Assembly (NCBI GenBank): GCA_003250975.1 | Contig: QKIY01000002.1 | Location: forward strand, 95,914-159,913 | From: Gammaproteobacteria bacterium | GTDB taxonomy: Bacteria > Pseudomonadota > Gammaproteobacteria > Eutrophobiales > Eutrophobiaceae | Direction: 5' to 3' | DNA: 64,000 nucleotides | Part shown: piece after piece, positions 27,749 to 36,145 of the stretch | Layout: every line of letters begins with the position of its first letter | Position numbering within the stretch: the stretch's first letter is position 1 | Translations under genes and position numbers: made by a program | Notes under the pieces: generated by a model | What the model was told of the DNA's origin: nothing | The model's input: only the letters and a program-made list of their open reading frames with translations | The model's database searches: none

Positions 27749-28771
27749 TTATTTGTGTATAAGAAATTGCCTGCTTCCAGCAACATCCTCTGCCGAGATT
27801 TCAGCTTTCTGATTACGTGCACGGCAGACCTTGAAGGATAAACTGGATTCATACTGCCACTCTTCACGTGCCTTTTTCAAGGCCTGATAGGCCTTGGTTT
27901 CATTCGGGAAAAGGGCAAATCCGGTGGGTCCCCATGAGCTCTGCCCAATCCCCGTCGCACCCTGCTCAGATAACCAGGGTAAAACCTCCGCGACCCGGGG
28001 GCTATAATAGCGGCCACCTTGTGCGGCTGCGAAATGATCCCCCACATGGCACTGGATCTCGGAAATGGCGCTACCAAACAACTTGCAATTACCTTCCGCC
28101 AGCGCGGGCAAGAGCTGCATCAGCGTCAACCGGCACATCTGGGCCGAGCGGTCCTCAGACATCGGCGGCAGCTCCCTAAAGGCCCGGGTTTCCGACGAGC
28201 CATGCATCCCCTGACGGCCTGAATCAAATATCAACAAGATTCGCCAGGAATCAGGAAAATGCAGACGACAGATGACGGGCGGCACATCGGTGTCCGAACC
28301 ACGGCCACCATCCACCAAAAAGCCCCCCGAGAGAAAGGCTCCGATACCGATCCCGGATCGGGCCCCGCGTCCCATCAGCTTGGCGATTTCCTGGAGCGAG
28401 ATGGTCTTTCCATAAAGCCTAGAAATGGCACTGCCCACGGCTAGTGATAACTGCGTACCTGAACCCAGTCCTGCGTGCTCAGGGATGGCTTCGTGAATAT
28501 TTATCTCCGCACCCTTGCTGATATTGAGATGCTGCAGGATCCGCCCCGCATAGACACTCGCACGGTGACTGGAAGGGCCATGGATAATGACATCCCCGGA
28601 GGTTTTCGCCGATATGTGGGTATATATCTCCTCCAGACATAGACCCAGACTACCGAAACTACGACCCAGACCGCCATGCATGTCGATAAAGCCCAGATGC
28701 AGGCGTCCCGGAGCCTTGATATGGATGATATTTTGAGTATCTGACTGGTTGGATTGTGGTTGTTTTGCCAC
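27749..28771 (-). CDS. mptG: Beta-ribofuranosylaminobenzene 5'-phosphate synthase
   Basis: This 340-residue GHMP-kinase-fold enzyme catalyses the first committed step of H4MPT synthesis, joining PRPP to a benzoate (4-hydroxy- or 4-aminobenzoate). Typical motifs are IKAPGRLHLGFIDMHGGLGR near the N-terminus and the glycine-rich loop PEHAGLGSGTQLSLAVG (about residue 95-111), then GRGARSGIGIGAF. The start is GTG. It is the first gene of the minus-strand block and shares a 271-base divergent region with the fwdD-like gene. The pabB gene nearby would supply aminobenzoate. Confidence 0.93.
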   Translation of the reverse strand: MAKQPQSNQSDTQNIIHIKAPGRLHLGFIDMHGGLGRSFGSLGLCLEEIYTHISAKTSGDVIIHGPSSHRASVYAGRILQHLNISKGAEINIHEAIPEHAGLGSGTQLSLAVGSAISRLYGKTISLQEIAKLMGRGARSGIGIGAFLSGGFLVDGGRGSDTDVPPVICRLHFPDSWRILLIFDSGRQGMHGSSETRAFRELPPMSEDRSAQMCRLTLMQLLPALAEGNCKLFGSAISEIQCHVGDHFAAAQGGRYYSPRVAEVLPWLSEQGATGIGQSSWGPTGFALFPNETKAYQALKKAREEWQYESSLSFKVCRARNQKAEISAEDVAGSRQFLIHK

Positions 28772-29042
28772 GGCTAAATACCCAATAAGTCGACAAATTC
28801 AGGGCGCAAGCTGATCAACCAATTATCATACTGCATGAACGGGAATTGAGATATACCACAGGGTTTATTGCACCACAACATTAGATTTTTTTGCCGTTTC
28901 CGGAGACATGCAGTTGAGTCGTGCTGTATACTTAAATTAGCACAAGACAATATTGTGTTGATAAAAATTTGGCGCAGGCATTTTTTTACCACCATTGTTG
29001 TCATGAGTATCCCATAACTATCCTGAGGAAGATAGCGTATTC
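28772..29042. promoter_or_regulatory. Divergent promoter region between the H4MPT operon and the fwd operon
   Basis: This gap must drive mptG leftward and the fwdD-like gene rightward. It is AT-rich in the middle (around 28870-28990). A GAGGAAG ribosome site precedes 29043. I could not pin down a -35/-10 pair with confidence. A 76-codon minus-strand frame here has no recognisable features. Confidence 0.4.
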
Positions 29043-29396
29043 ATGGCTAAGTCCGAATCGATGATATTAATCCCGGGTCGTACCAGTAAGCAGGGGACGT
29101 CGCTCAATAAAGGCAAGCTCAAGGATGAATACATTGAGGTGTCCACCACTGTTGAGATGAACCTGGATGATATGACCAGATTGAAACTGCAAGAGGGAGA
29201 CCAGGTCAGGCTCAGCAATGAGATTGGAAGTACGGTTGTCCGTTGCAAGGGCCGTAAACCGGAAGACCTGCCAGCAGGGATCCTGTTTATAGCTTATGGT
29301 CCTCCATCAAGCCAGTTGATGGGCAGTGATACTGCCGGCAGTGGCATGCCCCTTTCCAAGCACATGCGGGTCTCAGTAGAAAAGGTATCCGCATGA
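29043..29396 (+). CDS. fwdD: FwdD-like molybdopterin-dinucleotide-binding subunit of formylmethanofuran dehydrogenase
   Basis: The 117-residue protein matches the small D subunit of archaeal tungsten/molybdenum formylmethanofuran dehydrogenase: IPGRTSKQGTSLNKGK at the N-terminus, MTRLKLQEGDQVRLS in the middle and GILFIAYGPPSSQLM plus GSGMPLSKH at the end. In archaea FwdD completes the binding site for the pyranopterin cofactor held by FwdB. It opens the operon and lies 36 bases upstream of fwdB. Bacterial hydrolytic Fhc complexes do not need this subunit, so its presence suggests a redox-active enzyme. Confidence 0.85.
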   Translation: MAKSESMILIPGRTSKQGTSLNKGKLKDEYIEVSTTVEMNLDDMTRLKLQEGDQVRLSNEIGSTVVRCKGRKPEDLPAGILFIAYGPPSSQLMGSDTAGSGMPLSKHMRVSVEKVSA

Positions 29397-29432
29397 TCGT
29401 TCTCAACCGAAACATCCGGACGGAAATGCAAA

Positions 29433-30794
29433 ATGGCTGACAATATACGTACTGTTAAACACGCCACGTGCACATTCTGCGGCTGTGTCTGTGATGATAT
29501 GGAGCTTACCGTAGATATGGACAAGAAGGTAATCACCAAGGCCAAGAATGCCTGTGTTCTCGGTCGTGCCTGGTTCGCGGAGCATCACATAGAAGATCGT
29601 CCTGCTGCAATGATCGACGGCAAAGAGGTGACCGTTGAAGAGGCCATCGAGGAAGCGGCCCAAGTCCTGGCCGGGGCCAAATTCCCGATCACTTACGGTC
29701 TGAGTGATACTACTTGCGAGGCGCAACGCCAGGCCGTCGCCATCACCGATATCATCAGAGGTACTTTGGATACTACAACTTCCGTCTGCCATGGTCCCTC
29801 CGGCTTGGCCTTCCAGGGAGTCGGGGAAAGTACCATGTCACTGGGAGAGGTCAAGAACCGTGCTGACCTGGTGATTTACTGGGGAGGTAATCCGGCTGAA
29901 TCACATCCCCGCCATTTTCGATATGCTGTAACTCCCAAGGGGATGTTCATCCCCAACGGCAAAAAAGACCGGACTGTGGTGATGATCGATGTCAGGAAGA
30001 CACCCAGTGCACCCGTGGCCGATATTCTGATACAGATCAAACCGGGTAAGGACTTCGAACTGCTCTGGGCACTGAGGGCCAAGGTCAAGGGAAAGAAAGT
30101 CGATCCCAAAATCGAAGAGATCACCGGTGTCCCGCTAAGTACAATAAATGACCTAGTTGAGAGAATGAAAAACTGCCGTTACGGTGTGCTGTTTTTCGGT
30201 ATGGGACTGACCATGACTCGTGGCAGACATTTCAACTCCGGAGCCCTGCTTGCTCTGGCAACCGATCTTAATGAATTTACCCATTTTGTCGCCAAACCGG
30301 TGCGCGGTCATGGCAATGTCACCGGCGCAGACAATGTTGTATCCTGGCAGACCGGCTATCCCTTCGGGGTCAATTTCAGCCGTGGCTTCCCCCGTTTCAA
30401 CCCGGGAGAGTTCACCACTGTGGACACCCTCTCGCACGGGGATGCCGATGCGGCATTGATTATTGCCAGTGATCCCGCCTCCAATTTTCCGAAAGCCGCT
30501 ATAGAGCATCTAAAGACGATCCCTGTAATTTCACTGGATACCAAGCAGACCCTTACCAGTAAGATTGCCCATGTGGCATTTGCAACAGCCACTTATGGCA
30601 TCAATACCACGGGCACAGTGTACCGCATGGATGATGTTCCCATCCCCCTAAGGCCTGCTTTTGATTCTCCCTATCCTAGTGATGAGGAAATTCTGACCGC
30701 GATAAGAAAACGCGTGCATGAACTGATTTTATCCAGACGTGGTGCCAGAGGTGCCACGGGAGAGGCTAAGGTCGCCTCGAAACAGGTGCTGTAA
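29433..30794 (+). CDS. fwdB: Formylmethanofuran dehydrogenase subunit B, redox-type
   Basis: This 453-residue protein is the catalytic bis-pyranopterin subunit. Four cysteines for a 4Fe-4S cluster are visible (Cys13, Cys16, Cys20, Cys41; ATCTFCGCVCDD). Cys119 in TTTSVCHGPSG sits where the archaeal FwdB metal-ligand cysteine is found, and the downstream block LGEVKNRADLVIYWGGNP is well conserved. The C-terminal GTVYRMDDVPIPLR, part of the cofactor-binding end in archaeal homologues, is also intact. This contrasts with the paralogue at 36146-37423, which has lost the cysteine. Expected reaction: formylmethanofuran plus water to CO2 and reduced ferredoxin, or the reverse. Confidence 0.9.
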   Translation: MADNIRTVKHATCTFCGCVCDDMELTVDMDKKVITKAKNACVLGRAWFAEHHIEDRPAAMIDGKEVTVEEAIEEAAQVLAGAKFPITYGLSDTTCEAQRQAVAITDIIRGTLDTTTSVCHGPSGLAFQGVGESTMSLGEVKNRADLVIYWGGNPAESHPRHFRYAVTPKGMFIPNGKKDRTVVMIDVRKTPSAPVADILIQIKPGKDFELLWALRAKVKGKKVDPKIEEITGVPLSTINDLVERMKNCRYGVLFFGMGLTMTRGRHFNSGALLALATDLNEFTHFVAKPVRGHGNVTGADNVVSWQTGYPFGVNFSRGFPRFNPGEFTTVDTLSHGDADAALIIASDPASNFPKAAIEHLKTIPVISLDTKQTLTSKIAHVAFATATYGINTTGTVYRMDDVPIPLRPAFDSPYPSDEEILTAIRKRVHELILSRRGARGATGEAKVASKQVL

Positions 30795-30798
30795 TTTC

Positions 30799-30823
30799 AG
30801 GAGCCATCCCGTGGATGGCACCT
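30799..30823 (+). other. Hairpin between fwdB and fwdA
   Basis: An imperfect inverted repeat AGGAGCCATCC/GGATGGCACCT (one A-A mismatch, 3-base loop) lies just after the fwdB stop. It has no T-run, so it is more likely an mRNA processing or stability element within the operon than a terminator. Confidence 0.5.
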
Positions 30824-30855
30824 GACCATAATAATAAAGAGAAAGGTGTTTGCTC

Positions 30856-32499
30856 ATGGCTGCTATGCTGCGCATCGTTAACGGGTCAATACATGACCCT
30901 GCCAATGACATAGATGGTGAGGTTCGCGATATCTGTATCAAGGATGGCAAGATCGTTGACAGCCTGCCTGAAAATGCGCCCCGTCTGGATGCCGGTGGTA
31001 CAGTCATTATGCCCGGTGGAGTGGATATCCACAGTCATATTGCCGGTCCCAAAGTCAATCTGGCCCGTAAACTCCAGCCCGAAGATCACCGTCGCGACCC
31101 GCATCCTGGAACAGATTATACCCGCTCCGGTAGTGGTGGGACGGTACCTTCTACCTTCGCTACCGGTTACCGCTATGCCACCCTTGGCTATACCACCGTC
31201 ATGGAGGCCGCTGTCACGCCATTAGGGGCGTTACACACGGTGGAGGAATTGCATGATACGCCAGTTATAGACAAGGGATTTTATGTTTTGCTTGGCAACA
31301 ATATTTACCTACAGAACCTACTGAAGGAAGGCAAACAGGAGGAATTCCGGCATGCCGTGGCCTGGTGGATAAACAGGACCAAGGCTTTTACCACCAAGCT
31401 AGTCAATCCCGGTGGCGATGAACCCTGGAAGGGTAAACGTAACTCTAACGTCACTGATATTGATGAAAAGAGCGACCTGTTTAACGTGTCCCCGCGCCAG
31501 ATCATCGAGGCCTTTGTGAAGACTGTCAATGAGATGGGACTTCCACACCCGCCCCATGTGCATTGTAACAACCTTGGTCACAGTGGAAATTACAAGACTA
31601 CACTCGAGACCATGAAAACGGCTGGCGATCTGCGCATTCACCTCGCCCATATCCAGTTCCACAGTTACGGGGGTGAACCTGGTAAGAACCCGGATTCGAA
31701 GGCCGCTGAGATCGCGGAGTATATCAATAACCACCCGAATATAAGTTGCGATGTAGGCCAAGTCATGTTCGGCAAGTCCACTATCATGACGGCAGATGCA
31801 CCACTTGCCTATCTCTTGCGTGGCTTCAACAAGGGCAAGTGGGTCAATGCTGATACCGAATGCGAAAGCGGGTGTGGGATCCTGCCCTTTTCCTATCAGG
31901 AACATATCTTCACGCATGCCTTGCAATGGGCAATCGGTCTCGAATTATTTCTCTTATCCGGTGACCCATGGCGCATCATGCTGTCCACTGACCATCCTAA
32001 CGGTGGCTCATTTATGAGCTACCCAAAACTGATACGTCTGCTGATGGACAAAACTTTCCGCAAGGAAGAGATAGGCAAAGTAAATCAGAAGGCCATTGCC
32101 AAGACCAACCTGCCGGCGCTCGATCGCGAATATACCCTGAATGAGATAGCGATCATTACCCGTGCCGCACCGGCCCGGGCGCTGAGTTTGAAAAACAAGG
32201 GACACCTGGGTCCCGGTGCAGATGCGGATATCACCATCTATGATGACCAGGAGGACAAGGAAATGATGTTCAATGCGCCCCGTTATGTCATCAAATCCGG
32301 GGAAATGATCATCCAGGACCACGAATTCACGAACGATTATTACGGCCGTATCCTGCATACTGCCCCGGCTTTTGATGAGGCAATAGCTGAAAACATCAGA
32401 CCCTTCTTTGAAGATTATTATTCAATTGAATTTGATAACTACGGCGTTGCTGATAACTACCTGCATGAACATGAAATCATTCCGGCCAAAAACTCATGA
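30856..32499 (+). CDS. fwdA: Formylmethanofuran dehydrogenase/hydrolase subunit A (module 1)
   Basis: A 547-residue metal-dependent amidohydrolase that interconverts formylmethanofuran and formate. His59 and His61 (VDIHSHIAG) give the first metal ligands; TTKLVNPGG carries the lysine expected to be carboxylated; later landmarks are PPHVHCNNLGHSGNY, HIQFHSYGG and the catalytic Asp in LSTDHPNGG. The ATG at 30856 follows an AAGGTG site; a TTG two codons upstream is also in frame. Its stop overlaps the formyltransferase start. In a redox complex formate would pass from here through an internal tunnel to FwdB. Confidence 0.93.
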   Translation: MAAMLRIVNGSIHDPANDIDGEVRDICIKDGKIVDSLPENAPRLDAGGTVIMPGGVDIHSHIAGPKVNLARKLQPEDHRRDPHPGTDYTRSGSGGTVPSTFATGYRYATLGYTTVMEAAVTPLGALHTVEELHDTPVIDKGFYVLLGNNIYLQNLLKEGKQEEFRHAVAWWINRTKAFTTKLVNPGGDEPWKGKRNSNVTDIDEKSDLFNVSPRQIIEAFVKTVNEMGLPHPPHVHCNNLGHSGNYKTTLETMKTAGDLRIHLAHIQFHSYGGEPGKNPDSKAAEIAEYINNHPNISCDVGQVMFGKSTIMTADAPLAYLLRGFNKGKWVNADTECESGCGILPFSYQEHIFTHALQWAIGLELFLLSGDPWRIMLSTDHPNGGSFMSYPKLIRLLMDKTFRKEEIGKVNQKAIAKTNLPALDREYTLNEIAIITRAAPARALSLKNKGHLGPGADADITIYDDQEDKEMMFNAPRYVIKSGEMIIQDHEFTNDYYGRILHTAPAFDEAIAENIRPFFEDYYSIEFDNYGVADNYLHEHEIIPAKNS

Positions 32500-33392
32500 A
32501 GATCAAGTCGACAAAAATTAACGATACATTTGCAGAGGCTTTCAAAATGTGGGGTGCGCGGGTTTTAATAACGGCTGAAACGCGGCAATGGGCGCTTGCT
32601 GCGGCGCAGTCCATGACCGGTTTCGCCACTTCGGTCATAGGTTGCAAATGTGAAGCCGGGATCGAGAAGGAACTGGCTGCAAGTGAGACACCGGATCAAC
32701 GACCGGGTGTCAGTGTACTGGTCTTTGCAACTGATAGTGAGGGTCTCGGCAAGCGGCTCGTGGAACGGATCGGACAATGCGTGATGACCTGTCCGACGAC
32801 AGCCTGTTTTAACGGTTTGGATGCCGAAAACAACGTCGTTGTCGGCGGCCAGCTGCGCTATTTTGGCGACGGTTACCAAAGTAGTAAAAAGATTCAGCAA
32901 CGGCGCTATTGGCGTATTCCTGTGATGGACGGTGAATTTATGGTCGATGAGACCTTTGCCGTCCAGCCCGCTGTTGGTGGTGGCAATATACTTCTTATCG
33001 GAAAGGACCTAAAAACTACTTTACGTGCTGCGAATGCTGCCACCAAGGCCATGCGCCAGGTTGACGGGGTCATACTGCCCTTCCCGGACGGCGTAGTCCG
33101 GAGTGGCAGCAAGGTAGGATCAAAATACAAATCCCTAATTGCCTCGACCAATGACGCCTATTGCCCAACTCTTCGCGGTGTAGTTACTGAATCCAATGTG
33201 GTTGATGGGGCCCATTGTGTCCTTGAGATTGTCATCGACGGGCTTGATGTTGAAGCCGTCGAACAGGCCATGCGCGTAGGGCTCCAAGCGGCGGCAAAAC
33301 CCGGAATCAAGCTGATCACGGCGGGCAATTACGGTGGCAATCTTGGCCAGTTCAAGATCCATCTGAAAGACCTGGTTGGAGAAGCAGCATGA
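32496..33392 (+). CDS. ftr: Formylmethanofuran:H4MPT formyltransferase (module 1)
   Basis: The 298-residue enzyme moves the formyl group between H4MPT and methanofuran. It begins MKIKSTKINDTFAEAFKMWG and contains RVLITAETRQWALAA, FGDGYQSSKKIQQRRYWRIPVMDGEF, SGSKVGSKYKSLIASTNDAYCPTL and the end TAGNYGGNLGQFKIHL, all family hallmarks. It overlaps fwdA and fwdC by 4 bases each, indicating tight translational coupling. It has a paralogue in module 2 with the same length. Confidence 0.95.
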   Translation: MKIKSTKINDTFAEAFKMWGARVLITAETRQWALAAAQSMTGFATSVIGCKCEAGIEKELAASETPDQRPGVSVLVFATDSEGLGKRLVERIGQCVMTCPTTACFNGLDAENNVVVGGQLRYFGDGYQSSKKIQQRRYWRIPVMDGEFMVDETFAVQPAVGGGNILLIGKDLKTTLRAANAATKAMRQVDGVILPFPDGVVRSGSKVGSKYKSLIASTNDAYCPTLRGVVTESNVVDGAHCVLEIVIDGLDVEAVEQAMRVGLQAAAKPGIKLITAGNYGGNLGQFKIHLKDLVGEAA

Positions 33393-34198
33393 GTCTCGAA
33401 CTGTCAATGCATACCCCACCAGAAGTCCCCCTGGAGGCTGAACTGCTGACGCCGGACAGGACAGTTGGCATGGACAGCAATGCCGTATCCGGAATAGCGA
33501 TACAACATGGCAACCGACAGGTCACCGTTGGTGATTTTTTCACAGTAAAGGGCAAGGGCGAAGGCGAGTTGCATCTGGAAGGCGATCTGTCACGGGTCAA
33601 ACACTTGGGCAGCGGAATGTCCTCAGGTAGTTTATATATCCATGGGGATGTCGGGGAGCATCTGGGCGCCGGTATGAGTGGTGGTAAGATAGTCATTGAT
33701 GGCAACGCCGGTAGCTGGGTAGGCCCGGAGATGTCCGGCGGCAGAATTATTATCAAGGGAGATGCCAAACATCTCGTCGGCAGTGCCTACCGGGGTAGCG
33801 CCGTGGGCATAACCGGGGGAGAAATTTACATCCATGGCAATGTGAAAAATGAAACCGGGCATGGTATGCGTAATGGACTGATCGTGGCAGGCGGAAACAG
33901 TGGTGACTTTACTGGTGTAAACATGCTGGCAGGTACCATTATTGTTTTGGGTGAAATGGGCATACGATCAGGGGCAGGAATGAAACGTGGCACTATCATT
34001 AGTATGCACCCGACTGAAATGCTACCGACTTTCAGTTATAACTGTGATTTTAATCCTATATTTCTGCGACTCATGTTAAGAGCTTTGCAATCTCAAAATT
34101 TCAATATAGAGGATAAACAAATTACAGGTAAGTACCAACGGTGGAGTGGTGACAGCGTGGAAATGAACCGTGGGGAAATACTGATTTTTAGAGAATAA
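33389..34198 (+). CDS. fwdC: Formylmethanofuran dehydrogenase/hydrolase subunit C (module 1)
   Basis: A 269-residue right-handed beta-helix protein of the FwdC/GltB-C-terminal type, built from repeated strands such as GSGMSSGSLYIHGDVGEHLGAGMSGGKIVIDG and GAGMKRGTIISM. FwdC holds the other subunits together and binds part of the methanofuran chain in archaeal structures. It overlaps the formyltransferase by 4 bases. The following ferredoxin gene starts 39 bases later. Confidence 0.93.
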   Translation: MSLELSMHTPPEVPLEAELLTPDRTVGMDSNAVSGIAIQHGNRQVTVGDFFTVKGKGEGELHLEGDLSRVKHLGSGMSSGSLYIHGDVGEHLGAGMSGGKIVIDGNAGSWVGPEMSGGRIIIKGDAKHLVGSAYRGSAVGITGGEIYIHGNVKNETGHGMRNGLIVAGGNSGDFTGVNMLAGTIIVLGEMGIRSGAGMKRGTIISMHPTEMLPTFSYNCDFNPIFLRLMLRALQSQNFNIEDKQITGKYQRWSGDSVEMNRGEILIFRE

Positions 34199-34237
34199 AT
34201 ACATTCTTTCCATTACCGAAAAAACCAGGAGACAGCC

Positions 34238-34543
34238 ATGACTACGATAGTAACTGATAATTGCAAGGGGTGTCGGTTTACTGATTGTGTTACCGTATGC
34301 CCAGTATCCTGTTTTCACTATGACGATGAAATGCTGTACATCGATCCCGATGTATGTATTGATTGCAGCGCCTGCATTCCGGAATGTCCTGTTCAGGCCA
34401 TCTATGAAGGGGATGACATTCCTGAAGATAAGGAACACTGGATAGCAATCAACGCAGAGCGTGCCCCCAATCTGCCAGTCTGCGAAGACAAGATGGATCC
34501 TCTTCCTGGTGCAGAAGAGAGAAAGGCCGAGCTCGGTTTCTAG
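34238..34543 (+). CDS. fdxA: FdxA-type 7Fe ferredoxin
   Basis: A 101-residue ferredoxin close to the FdxA / Azotobacter ferredoxin I group: VTDNCKGCRFTDCVTVCPVSC at the N-terminus, then CIDCSACIPECPVQAI, with the family's acidic C-terminal tail. The cysteine pattern predicts one 3Fe-4S and one 4Fe-4S cluster. It lies between fwdC and a ferredoxin-NADP reductase, so it is likely the electron carrier for the module 1 dehydrogenase. A GGAG site precedes the start. Confidence 0.93.
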   Translation: MTTIVTDNCKGCRFTDCVTVCPVSCFHYDDEMLYIDPDVCIDCSACIPECPVQAIYEGDDIPEDKEHWIAINAERAPNLPVCEDKMDPLPGAEERKAELGF

Positions 34544-34555
34544 AAATCATTTCGT

Positions 34556-35932
34556 ATGAGCAACGTCGGTACACCGGATAATCCCTTGCGTGTGGCCATT
34601 GTCGGAAGTGGCCCGAGCGGGTTTTATGCTACCGAAGCCCTGCTTAAATCAGACGCTTCTGTCAGGATTGATATGCTGGAACGTCTGCCCTGCCCATTTG
34701 GGCTGGTGCGAAGCGGAGTTGCACCGGATCACCAAAAACTCAAACAGGCTATTCAATTGTATGACAAAATCGCTCAATCAGATGGTTTCAGTTTTCTGGG
34801 TAATGTCACCGTAGGTCACGATCTGAGTGTTGATGAGCTAAAGCAATCACATCATGCGATTATCTTTGCTTGCGGGGCAGAATCGGACAGAAAACTGAAT
34901 ATTCCGGGAGAGGACCTCAAAGGCAGTCATACGGCCACAGAATTTGTCGGTTGGTATAACGGGCACCCGGACTACCGTGACCGTGAGTTTGATCTGTCAC
35001 ATCCCAACGCTGTCATTATCGGTCAGGGTAATGTTGCAGCAGATGTCAGCCGTATCCTCTCCAAAACCACAGATGAATTGAAACATACCGACATTGCAGA
35101 GCATGCCCTAGCTGTACTTTCGGAAAGCAAGATCCGTGATATCTATGTAATCGGTCGCCGTGGACCTGCACAGGCGAAATTCACCCCCAAGGAACTTAGA
35201 GAGTTCGGTGAACTGGACGATTGTGATCCTGTAGTCAATGCTGAAGATTTGGCTCTTAATTCCGAGAGTCAGATTGAACTGGAAGATAAATCTAATGCAG
35301 GGAATGCAAAAGTTTATAAACTTTTTAATGAATTTTCCCAGCGTACTCCATCCGGGAAAAATAAACGCTGTCATTTTATGTTTTTATTAAGTCCTCTGGA
35401 ACTAATAGGAAAAAATCGGCTTGAAAAAGTCAGGCTTGAAAAAAACCAGCTCACCGGTGAACCCTTCAACCAGTCTGCCATTGGCACCGGTGAAATAACG
35501 GAAATTGATACCGGGATTCTCTTTCGCAGTATTGGTTACCGTGGCATAGCAATTACGGGCGTACCTTTCGATGAGAGGCGCGGAATTTTTCCTAACAACG
35601 ATGGCCGAATTATCGATGACGGCAATATTGTTCCACAACTCTACACTGCCGGCTGGATCAAGCGCGGTCCGACTGGCATCATCGGCACCAACCGCGCTGA
35701 TAGTGTTGCTACCGTCGAATCATTGCTCAATGACTTGCATAATTCGACCTTCGATAATGCCAAGAACGGGGCTGACTTCCTGATTCCCCTCCTCGAGACT
35801 CGTAATGTTCGTTACGTAACTTACCCGGAATGGATGAAGATTGACACGGTCGAGATAAAACAAGGCCAAGAAAAAGGCAAACCCAGGGAAAAATTTACCC
35901 GTATCGAGGAGATGCTCAACATCTTGGATTAG
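34556..35932 (+). CDS. Ferredoxin-NADP+ reductase, adrenodoxin-reductase type
   Basis: The 458-residue flavoprotein starts with an FAD-binding fold (LRVAIVGSGPSGFYATEALL), followed by ERLPCPFGLVRSGVAPDHQKLK, then an NADP fold (AVIIGQGNVAADVSRIL with the YVIGRRGPAQAKFT segment), and ends with the GWIKRGPTGIIGTNR block. This is the FprA/adrenodoxin reductase family. It starts 12 bases after the ferredoxin gene. Together they would pass electrons between ferredoxin and NADP, giving the fwd operon its own link to NADPH. Confidence 0.92.
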   Translation: MSNVGTPDNPLRVAIVGSGPSGFYATEALLKSDASVRIDMLERLPCPFGLVRSGVAPDHQKLKQAIQLYDKIAQSDGFSFLGNVTVGHDLSVDELKQSHHAIIFACGAESDRKLNIPGEDLKGSHTATEFVGWYNGHPDYRDREFDLSHPNAVIIGQGNVAADVSRILSKTTDELKHTDIAEHALAVLSESKIRDIYVIGRRGPAQAKFTPKELREFGELDDCDPVVNAEDLALNSESQIELEDKSNAGNAKVYKLFNEFSQRTPSGKNKRCHFMFLLSPLELIGKNRLEKVRLEKNQLTGEPFNQSAIGTGEITEIDTGILFRSIGYRGIAITGVPFDERRGIFPNNDGRIIDDGNIVPQLYTAGWIKRGPTGIIGTNRADSVATVESLLNDLHNSTFDNAKNGADFLIPLLETRNVRYVTYPEWMKIDTVEIKQGQEKGKPREKFTRIEEMLNILD

Positions 35933-36145
35933 GTTCTCCATCCTGCCAGACAAAGCTTGTACCCGCTTCTTTTTAGATGACGAAATATCTGATAAACGGT
36001 ATGATAGTTAGCGCCCGTATAATAATAGATAAGTTATTGAAATTGAGGGTGGTTTGCTCATAAGGGGCATGGTTTACTGTAATATGTGCGTCGCAGTTAA
36101 TTAAAATAAATATAAATTCGGCCAAGTAATCATTATTGCGTTCGT

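Noticed and set aside
28774..29004. 76-codon minus-strand frame directly before mptG
   Set aside because: No recognisable motif and no clear ribosome site. It fills the divergent promoter region and its spacing to mptG looks accidental.
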